64,000 nt of DNA, from the NCBI RefSeq assembly GCF_000685275.1, contig NZ_ARYK01000005.1:1-64000 (forward strand), in the 5' to 3' direction. The notes under the pieces were generated by a model. That model ran no database searches. It worked only from the letters and a program-made list of their open reading frames with translations, and was not told where the DNA came from. The translations under genes were made by a program, and so were the position numbers. Below are positions 58,401 to 64,000 of the stretch, piece after piece (within the stretch, counting starts at the first letter, position 1; every line of letters starts with the position of its first letter). This stretch comes from Hyphomonas johnsonii MHS-2 (GTDB lineage: Bacteria > Pseudomonadota > Alphaproteobacteria > Caulobacterales > Hyphomonadaceae).

Positions 58401-59153
58401 TCAATTATTGCCGGATTCGCCGCAAACTCTACAGGTTGCATCTCTTCGCAACGCTAGGGTGCGGCACGTGGATGCGAGGCCATCCGTCAGCATGATCCGC
58501 CCGATCAAGGGCGTCCCGGCGCCGGTCAGGAGCTTGACTGTCTCCAGCGCCATCGCCGATCCGGTCATGCCCGTCAGTGCACCCACAACGCCGACTTCAT
58601 CGCAGGCTTCGGCGTCGGGCGGCGTTTCGGGAACCCAGCACCGATAGCACGGTGCGCCCGCCTGAACGCCGGAAGCGAACACGCTCACCTGTCCGGTCCA
58701 GCCGGCCGCAGCGCCGTGCACCATGGGCCGGTGGCTGGCGTGCGCCAGCGCATTCAGCGCGTAGCGCGTGGGGAAATTGTCGGAGGCGTCAATCAGCACC
58801 CGGCCCGCTGGCGCGTCGCTTTCGGTAAACCTGCGGGTCACCGCGGACACGTTCAGGCGCGGGTCCAGCGCCAGGAGCCGGGCGGCGAGGATCTCGGCCT
58901 TCTTGGCGCCAATGTCGGCGTCGCTGAACTGGACCTGCCGCTGGAGGTTTGACCGGTCGACCCGATCGTCATCCCATATCTCGATCTGGCCGACACCCGC
59001 AGCCGCCAGGAACAGGGCGCAGGGTCCGCCCAGCGCGCCGGCGCCAATGATGGAGACAGACGCATTGCGCAGCTTCTGGACACCGGGCCCACCGATCTCC
59101 TTCAGGAGAATGTGGCGCTTGTGCCGTTCGAGTTCTTCAGCCGAAATGCTCAT
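58401..59153 (-). CDS. ThiF/MoeB/HesA family E1-like adenylyltransferase
   Basis: The 250-residue protein has the E1-like fold: Rossmann GxGxxG at residues 37-42 (GAGALGG), then DDDRVDRSNLQRQ, zinc cysteines Cys169/Cys172 and Cys241/Cys244, and Cys184 near the transfer position. ThiF/MoeB enzymes adenylate the C-terminus of ThiS or MoaD. No rhodanese domain and no ThiS or MoaD gene is near, so the partner is unknown. It follows nadD with a four-base overlap. Confidence 0.88.
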   Translation of the reverse strand: MSISAEELERHKRHILLKEIGGPGVQKLRNASVSIIGAGALGGPCALFLAAAGVGQIEIWDDDRVDRSNLQRQVQFSDADIGAKKAEILAARLLALDPRLNVSAVTRRFTESDAPAGRVLIDASDNFPTRYALNALAHASHRPMVHGAAAGWTGQVSVFASGVQAGAPCYRCWVPETPPDAEACDEVGVVGALTGMTGSAMALETVKLLTGAGTPLIGRIMLTDGLASTCRTLALRRDATCRVCGESGNN

Positions 59154-59743
59154 GTGTCACCATTCCGTAGGGCCGTGGATGAGGTGGGGTCGAGGGGGGC
59201 CGTGAGGTAGGTCCAGGCAGGGGGCGGCGTGGTGGCAAGCGTGCGGGCCGCACTCGCCGGGATGCGATACTTCGCATAGCGCCGCGCGAACGGCGAATTG
59301 CGCGCTCCCGGCCCGACGCCCGGCCGGGCGACCACGGCAATCGGCAACGTGCCGGCGATGCCCCGCCAGTCTTCCCAGTGATGGAACCCGACCATGTTGT
59401 CTGCGCCCATGAGCCAGACAAAATGCGCGCCGGGCGCCTGACCGACAATCGCCGACAGCGTGTCGTGCGTGTAGGTAAGCCCGAGCCGCGCCTCGATGTC
59501 TGTGACGATCATGCGCGGATTGCGGGCAACGGCGCGGGCGGACGCTAGGCGCGCTGAAAAATCACCGTGCGATGTCTTCAACGGATTCCCGCGCGCAACG
59601 ACCCACCAGACCCAATCGAGCTGGAGCCGCCGCATTGCGGTCTCGGCCACCAGCAGGTGCCCGGAATGAGCGGGATGGAAGCTTCCGCCGAACAGACCGA
59701 TGCGCAGGCCTGCCGTTGGTCCGGGAAGCCTGACTCTTCTCAA
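59150..59743 (-). CDS. nadD: Nicotinate-nucleotide adenylyltransferase
   Basis: NadD makes deamido-NAD from NaMN and ATP. The 197-residue protein has the [11 protein letters not shown] nucleotide site, TYTHDTL segment and the C-terminal DPTSSTALR (SSTxxR) motif. It overlaps proA and the ThiF-like gene by four bases on each side. In many alphaproteobacteria rsfS and rlmH follow nadD; here neither is seen. Confidence 0.95.
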   Translation of the reverse strand: MRRVRLPGPTAGLRIGLFGGSFHPAHSGHLLVAETAMRRLQLDWVWWVVARGNPLKTSHGDFSARLASARAVARNPRMIVTDIEARLGLTYTHDTLSAIVGQAPGAHFVWLMGADNMVGFHHWEDWRGIAGTLPIAVVARPGVGPGARNSPFARRYAKYRIPASAARTLATTPPPAWTYLTAPLDPTSSTALRNGDT

Positions 59744-61026
59744 GGACGTGTCTGCCCCGTTCCCCGGACGACGTACTTGTAGATCGTGAGCTGGTCAGCC
59801 CCGACAGGTCCGCGTGCGTGGATGCGTCCGGTGGCGATGCCGATCTCGGCGCCGAAGCCGAATTCGCCGCCGTCGGCGAATTGCGTCGAGGCATTGTGCA
59901 GGACGATGGCGCTGTCGACGCTGGCAAGGAAGCGGTCGGCGACGGCCTGGTCCTCGGTGATGATGGCGTCGGTATGCCCCGACGACCAGCGCTCGATATG
60001 GGCGAGGGCACCATCCAGGCCATCGACCACGGCAACCGCCAGGATCGGCGCGAGGTATTCGGTGGCCCAGTCTTCCTCGGTCGCCGTCTTCATGGCGGGC
60101 ACGATGGCGCGCGCGCGGGCGTCACCGCGCAGTTCGCAGCCGGCCGCCGTCAGGGCAGCAGCGATCCTTGGCAGCAGTGTGTCGGCGACGGCGGCATCAA
60201 CCAGCAGCGTCTCCAGCGAGCCGCACACACCGGTGCGGCGCAGCTTGGCATTGACGACGATGTCGATCGCCTTTTGCGGGTCTGCTGCGGCGTCGACATA
60301 GGTGTGGCAGAGGCCTTCGAGGTGGCCGATGACCGGCACGCGGGCATCCTTCTGAACCCGCTCGACAAGGCTGCGCCCGCCGCGCGGCACAATGACGTCG
60401 ACCTGGCCATCCAGGCCCGACAGCATCTGGCCGACAGCTTCGCGGTCGGTCGTGCCGACGAGCTGGATCGCATCCTCCGGCAGGCCTTCGGCCTTGAGCG
60501 CCGCGCGCATGGCATCGACAAGGGCGTGCGACGAGCGGGTGCTTTCCGATCCGCAGCGCAGGATCGCGGCATTGCCGGAGCGCAGGCAAAGCGTGCCGGC
60601 ATCAGCGGTCACGTTCGGGCGGCTTTCATAGATGATGCCGATCACGCCGAGCGGCACTGCCACCCGGGCGAAATCGAGGCCGTTGGGCTGTTGCCAGCGG
60701 GCGAGTTCGCGACCGATCGGGTCAGGCAGCGCGGCAATTGCCTCGACGCCGGAAACGATGCCGTCGACCCGCTTTTCGTCCAGGGCGAGCCGGTCGAGCA
60801 TGGCCGCATCAAGGCCCTTCTTGCGGGCGGCTTCCATGTCCTGCCTGTTCGCGTCGAGAATGGCCGGCGCGGCGGCACGGATCGCAGCGGCGATTGCCTT
60901 CAGGCCGCGTGTCCGGTCGTCCGCGCTGAGGCGGCCGAGGGCACGCGATGCGGCGCGCGCGCGCGTTCCCATGTCCAGCATGGTTTGGGTCAGGGTATCG
61001 TCGGGTTGGTGTGTTTGAACTGTCAT
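59740..61026 (-). CDS. proA: Glutamate-5-semialdehyde dehydrogenase
   Basis: ProA reduces gamma-glutamyl phosphate to glutamate semialdehyde for proline synthesis. The 428-residue protein has the family pattern: [33 protein letters not shown], the catalytic Cys in [11 protein letters not shown], and the C-terminal [13 protein letters not shown]. The start at 61026 follows AGAGGC; the open frame continues to 61809 but that part is not conserved. It leads the operon proA-nadD-ThiF-like. Confidence 0.97.
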   Translation of the reverse strand: MTVQTHQPDDTLTQTMLDMGTRARAASRALGRLSADDRTRGLKAIAAAIRAAAPAILDANRQDMEAARKKGLDAAMLDRLALDEKRVDGIVSGVEAIAALPDPIGRELARWQQPNGLDFARVAVPLGVIGIIYESRPNVTADAGTLCLRSGNAAILRCGSESTRSSHALVDAMRAALKAEGLPEDAIQLVGTTDREAVGQMLSGLDGQVDVIVPRGGRSLVERVQKDARVPVIGHLEGLCHTYVDAAADPQKAIDIVVNAKLRRTGVCGSLETLLVDAAVADTLLPRIAAALTAAGCELRGDARARAIVPAMKTATEEDWATEYLAPILAVAVVDGLDGALAHIERWSSGHTDAIITEDQAVADRFLASVDSAIVLHNASTQFADGGEFGFGAEIGIATGRIHARGPVGADQLTIYKYVVRGTGQTRP

Positions 61027-61218
61027 ATGCCTCTGGTGCCGGAAAGACGCCCTGCCTGCAAGCCCGTCCGCCCTGCCAGCAGGCAGCGCGAAAGCCGCAC
61101 GGAACCGGGCCGACTGTGCCCTCGGACCGGAGGCCAGACCGCGGGCGGAGGCGATTAGACAGCTGACTCTTGCTGAGAATACCGTAAGTTCAAGGCAACA
61201 AGACGACCGGAGGATACC

Positions 61219-62787
61219 ATGATTGACGTCGACGCCATGCCGTTCATTGCCGACATACCGCGCGTGCAGGCCGAGCGACGGCCTGACGCCACTGCATTCT
61301 GGTTCGAAGGCACGACAACCAGCTATGCCGAACTCGACGTCCGCGCCAACCAGGTCGCCAACGGGCTGATCGCACTCGGCGTACAACCAGGCGAGCGCGT
61401 GGCCTATCTCGCCAAGAACACCAGCGCCTATTACGAGATACTCTACGGCTGCACCAAGGCCCGGGCCGCGATGACCGGGGTGAATACCCGTCTCGCTGCA
61501 CCGGAAGTCCAGTTCATCCTGTCGGATTCGGCGGCACGGGTCCTGTTCGTCGGCAAGGAATTCTACGCCATCATCGACCAGATCCGCGACCAGCTGCCGG
61601 CCCTCGAACGCGTGATCACGCTCGACGGCGACCGCGAGGACTGGGACTATTATCCGAGCTGGCGGAATTCGAAGCCGAACCAGGCGCCCGACCGGACGCC
61701 GCTGGGCGATGACGACGTCATCCAGCTCTACACGTCGGGCACGACCGGGCGGCCGAAGGGCGTCCAGCTGACCAATGACAATTACCAGGCCTTCTTCCGC
61801 CAGGGCCAACTACTCGACTGGGCCAGCTATGGCGCGGACGAGGCGGTGATGAATGCGATGCCGCTGTTCCATGTGGCCGGCGTGAATGTCGGCATCCTGG
61901 CATCAGCCCAGGGATCCAGGACGGTTGTCCTGCGCGACATTGATCCCGGCCTGATCCTGGACCTGGTGGAGCAACAGAAGATCGCCCACGCCTTCTGGGT
62001 ACCGGCCGTGATCATGATGCTGACGCAGCATGCCCGGGCCCGGACGACGGACTGGTCGTCGCTCAAGGTGGTTGCCTATGGCGCCTCACCGATCGCCGAG
62101 AGCCTCCTGCTCGAGGCACGGGACATCATGGGGGTCAGGTTCACCCAGCTCTACGGCCTGACCGAAACGGTCGGCGCGGGAACCTACCTTCCCCCCGAAG
62201 CGCACGACCCGGCCTGGGGCAAGTTGCGCAGCTGCGGCGTGCCGTGGCCCGGCGCCATCGTGCGCTGCCTCGATGCTGACGGCAATTCCGTGCCGACCGG
62301 CGAAGTCGGCGAGATCGCGATCAAGGCAGCCTTCGTCATGAAGGGCTACTGGAACCGCCCTGACGCGACGGAGGAGGCCATCCAGGGCGGGTTCTTCCGC
62401 ACCGGCGACGCGGGCTATTTCGATGAGGACGGCTTTCTCTACATCCACGACCGGGTCAAGGACATGATCGTGTCGGGCGGGGAGAACGTGTACCCGGCCG
62501 AAGTCGAGAATGCCGTGTTCGGCCATCCCGGCGTCGCGGACGTGGCAGTGATCGGTGTGCCGGACGACAAATGGGGCGAGGCGGTCAAGGCGATCGTCGT
62601 GGCCAAGCCAGGTGAAACCCCGACGCCGGATGACATCATCGCCTGGGCGAAAGAGCGCATCGCCGGCTTCAAGTGCCCGAAGAGCGTCGACTTTGTCAGC
62701 GAGCTGCCGCGCAATCCGTCAGGCAAGATCCTGCGCAAGGACCTGCGCGAACCCTTCTGGGCCGGGCGGGAACGGCGCATCGGCTGA
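61219..62787 (+). CDS. AMP-forming acyl-CoA synthetase
   Basis: The 522-residue protein has the ANL superfamily signatures: [16 protein letters not shown] (P-loop), the [10 protein letters not shown] region, the [12 protein letters not shown] hinge region and the C-terminal Lys region [13 protein letters not shown]. It activates a fatty or related acid as acyl-AMP and then CoA ester, and could feed the acyl-CoA dehydrogenase at 42916. Substrate unknown. The start at 61219 follows GGAGGA; the 190-base gap to proA holds the divergent promoters. Confidence 0.92.
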   Translation: MIDVDAMPFIADIPRVQAERRPDATAFWFEGTTTSYAELDVRANQVANGLIALGVQPGERVAYLAKNTSAYYEILYGCTKARAAMTGVNTRLAAPEVQFILSDSAARVLFVGKEFYAIIDQIRDQLPALERVITLDGDREDWDYYPSWRNSKPNQAPDRTPLGDDDVIQLYTSGTTGRPKGVQLTNDNYQAFFRQGQLLDWASYGADEAVMNAMPLFHVAGVNVGILASAQGSRTVVLRDIDPGLILDLVEQQKIAHAFWVPAVIMMLTQHARARTTDWSSLKVVAYGASPIAESLLLEARDIMGVRFTQLYGLTETVGAGTYLPPEAHDPAWGKLRSCGVPWPGAIVRCLDADGNSVPTGEVGEIAIKAAFVMKGYWNRPDATEEAIQGGFFRTGDAGYFDEDGFLYIHDRVKDMIVSGGENVYPAEVENAVFGHPGVADVAVIGVPDDKWGEAVKAIVVAKPGETPTPDDIIAWAKERIAGFKCPKSVDFVSELPRNPSGKILRKDLREPFWAGRERRIG

Positions 62788-62792
62788 AGCAC

Positions 62793-62828
62793 AAAAAAGC
62801 CCCGCGCCTTTCGGTGCGGGGCTTTTGA
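62793..62828. terminator. Bidirectional intrinsic terminator between acyl-CoA synthetase and carD
   Basis: AAAAGCCCCGC pairs with GCGGGGCTTTT around a ten-base loop, with T-rich or A-rich flanks in both directions. It can end both convergent transcripts. Confidence 0.9.
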
Positions 62829-62850
62829 TCTTGTATGATCGCGGTGCCGA

Positions 62851-63384
62851 TCAGGCGGCGGCGGCGACTTTCTTCTTGGCTGCAAGACCCTTGGCCAGCT
62901 TTTCCATGGCGGTTGCCTTGTCGATGCTCTCGACGGCAGCCAGCTCACGGGCCATCCGGTCGAGCGCGCTTTCGTACAGCTGACGCTCGGAATAGGACTG
63001 TTCCGGCTGGTCTTCGCCGCGGTGCAGGTCGCGCACGACTTCCGCGATCGAGATCAGGTCGCCGGAATTGATCTTGGCTTCGTATTCCTGGGCGCGGCGC
63101 GACCACATGGTCCGCTTCACCCGGGCACGGCCGCCGAGGGTCTTCATGGCGTCATCGACCAGTTTCGAGCCGGCAAGGGCCCGCATGCCGGATGCTTCGG
63201 CACGGTTGGTCGGCACGCGCAGGATCATCTTGTCCTGTTCGAAGGCCACGACATAGACTTCCAGTTCCATGCCGGCGACAGTCTGTTTTTCAACGCTGGT
63301 AATCTTTCCTACACCATGCGCAGGATATACGACGCTCTGACCCACTTCGAATGCAAGTGCTGCGGTGTCTGCTTTTTTAGCCAT
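62851..63384 (-). CDS. carD: CarD family transcriptional regulator (CdnL)
   Basis: The 177-residue protein has the CarD/CdnL domain: EVGQSVVYPAHGVGKITSVEKQTV at the N-terminus (RNA polymerase-interacting) and a C-terminal helical DNA-binding part with RDLHRGEDQPEQSYSERQLYESA. CdnL binds RNA polymerase beta and stabilises open complexes at rRNA and housekeeping promoters. The Lys/Ala-rich C-terminal tail is common. A direct repeat and promoter-like bases lie upstream. Confidence 0.95.
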   Translation of the reverse strand: MAKKADTAALAFEVGQSVVYPAHGVGKITSVEKQTVAGMELEVYVVAFEQDKMILRVPTNRAEASGMRALAGSKLVDDAMKTLGGRARVKRTMWSRRAQEYEAKINSGDLISIAEVVRDLHRGEDQPEQSYSERQLYESALDRMARELAAVESIDKATAMEKLAKGLAAKKKVAAAA

Positions 63385-63632
63385 GAAGAGTATCGCCCTT
63401 TTCTACGCATTCAGAGCCAAACAGGCTTTGCCCAGTCCGTAGATCACGGCCTGAGGTTAGACTTTTCAGCGCTGGTTCAATTATTGTTCAAGTCGTAAGA
63501 CTATCACAAACGTGCTGGATTTACAACAGGGTGCGACAGGTTGACCCTGCGTGCACACCCCAGCGAAATCGACAGGCTCGTTAACCTTTGTTCACCGCTG
63601 CTGCACCTGTTGCAGGTGCCAGCTGTCCGCCC
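63385..63632. promoter_or_regulatory. carD/fdxA intergenic region with promoter-like elements
   Basis: For carD on the minus strand a TTGTGA (63509-63504) and CAATAA (63486-63481) are 17 bases apart. Overlapping this is a direct repeat of GTTCAA at 63475-63480 and 63486-63491, one helical turn apart, which could be an operator. A palindrome GCACCTG-TTG-CAGGTGC at 63603-63619 lies after fdxA but lacks a T-run. All of this is weak evidence. Confidence 0.3.
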
Positions 63633-63974
63633 TCAGTCGCCCGTGCCGGGCGCCGGGCTGAAGTATTTTTCCAGTTTTCCGGTTTCCTGGGCAAATTCTT
63701 CCCGATCGGCGGGCGGTTCCTTCATCCGGGTAATATTCGGCCATGTCTTGGAAAATTCGCTGTTCAGTTTCAGCCATTTGCCATCCGGATCGTCTTCCGT
63801 GTCGGGCTTGATCGCCTCGACCGGGCATTCCGGCTCGCACACGCCGCAATCGATGCATTCATCCGGGTGAATGACGAGCATGTTCTCGCCTTCATAGAAG
63901 CAATCGACCGGGCAGACCTCCACGCAATCCATGTATTTACAGCGGATGCAGGCATCAAGGACGATATAGGTCAT
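63633..63974 (-). CDS. fdxA: Ferredoxin FdxA (7Fe type)
   Basis: The 113-residue protein has the two cluster motifs of seven-iron ferredoxins: a CxxC-type start [23 protein letters not shown] and then [14 protein letters not shown]. The C-terminal 55 residues form the usual FdxA extension ending PGTGD. It should carry [3Fe-4S] and [4Fe-4S] clusters and donate electrons to unnamed partners. GAGG is found upstream of the ATG. The remaining bases to the window end hold no further gene. Confidence 0.95.
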   Translation of the reverse strand: MTYIVLDACIRCKYMDCVEVCPVDCFYEGENMLVIHPDECIDCGVCEPECPVEAIKPDTEDDPDGKWLKLNSEFSKTWPNITRMKEPPADREEFAQETGKLEKYFSPAPGTGD

Positions 63975-64000
63975 GAACGGGAGGGCCTCGTAATAGGTGG

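Overview
The window looks like a stretch of core chromosome from a GC-rich alphaproteobacterium. The gene sets hemC-hemD-mitofilin-hemY, sdhCDAB, fabA-fabI, ctpA-YibQ-rppH and carD with fdxA, together with the gene content, fit the Caulobacterales/Hyphomonadaceae area; the genus is a guess. Genes are dense, many overlap by 1-4 bases, and I see no phage, insertion sequence, integron, CRISPR array or rRNA.

Layout. 0.2-2.7 kb: rpsO-pnp with intrinsic terminators. 2.8-7.5 kb: two secreted CAP-domain proteins, a group II PLP decarboxylase, a uridine kinase-like enzyme and a nitroreductase that resembles iodotyrosine deiodinase. 7.6-12.9 kb: fabA-fabI (no fabB), an SH3 protein, a 2-hydroxyacid dehydrogenase, and a GT2 plus O-antigen ligase pair. 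12.9-18.8 kb: thrS, yidD, an IscU-like scaffold, cysS and folE. 18.9-25.8 kb: one long minus-strand run, EnvC-like > ctpA > YibQ-like > rppH > hydrolase > class IV aminotransferase > sulfotransferase-like, followed upstream by a HEPN-like protein and an M28 peptidase. 27.9-31.7 kb: a thiol-redox protein, GNAT, mdh, a Bax inhibitor-1 protein and a DUF2853 protein. 31.8-36.4 kb: thpR, then a membrane glycan cassette (GT-C-like protein divergent from GT2, methyltransferase and SMR-like flippase), then tRNA-Thr. 36.5-40.8 kb: hemC, hemD, mitofilin-like, HemY-like. 41-45.5 kb: DUF885 lipoprotein, acyl-CoA dehydrogenase, DsbB, ExoD family, tRNA-Leu. 45.5-53.8 kb: PhzF family, thiD, transaldolase-like, UDP-glucose dehydrogenase, phosphohexomutase, amidotransferase, second DUF885 protein. 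53.9-57.3 kb: sdhCDAB. 57.3-64 kb: hydrolase, ThiF/MoeB family, nadD, proA, an acyl-CoA ligase, carD and fdxA.

How they fit. Most of the window is housekeeping: translation and RNA decay (S15, PNPase, ThrRS, CysRS, RppH, ThpR), tetrapyrrole, folate, thiamin, NAD and proline synthesis, TCA cycle (Mdh, Sdh), fatty acid synthesis and use, and envelope building (EnvC/CtpA, O-antigen ligase, Ugd, hexomutase, lipid-linked glycan cassette). The less ordinary parts are the possible dehalogenase, the glycan-modification cassette, the coupled sulfotransferase-like/aminotransferase pair, the HEPN-like protein and the CAP-domain pair. I did not find a clearly new multi-gene system; the glycan cassette and the coupled pair are the nearest candidates.
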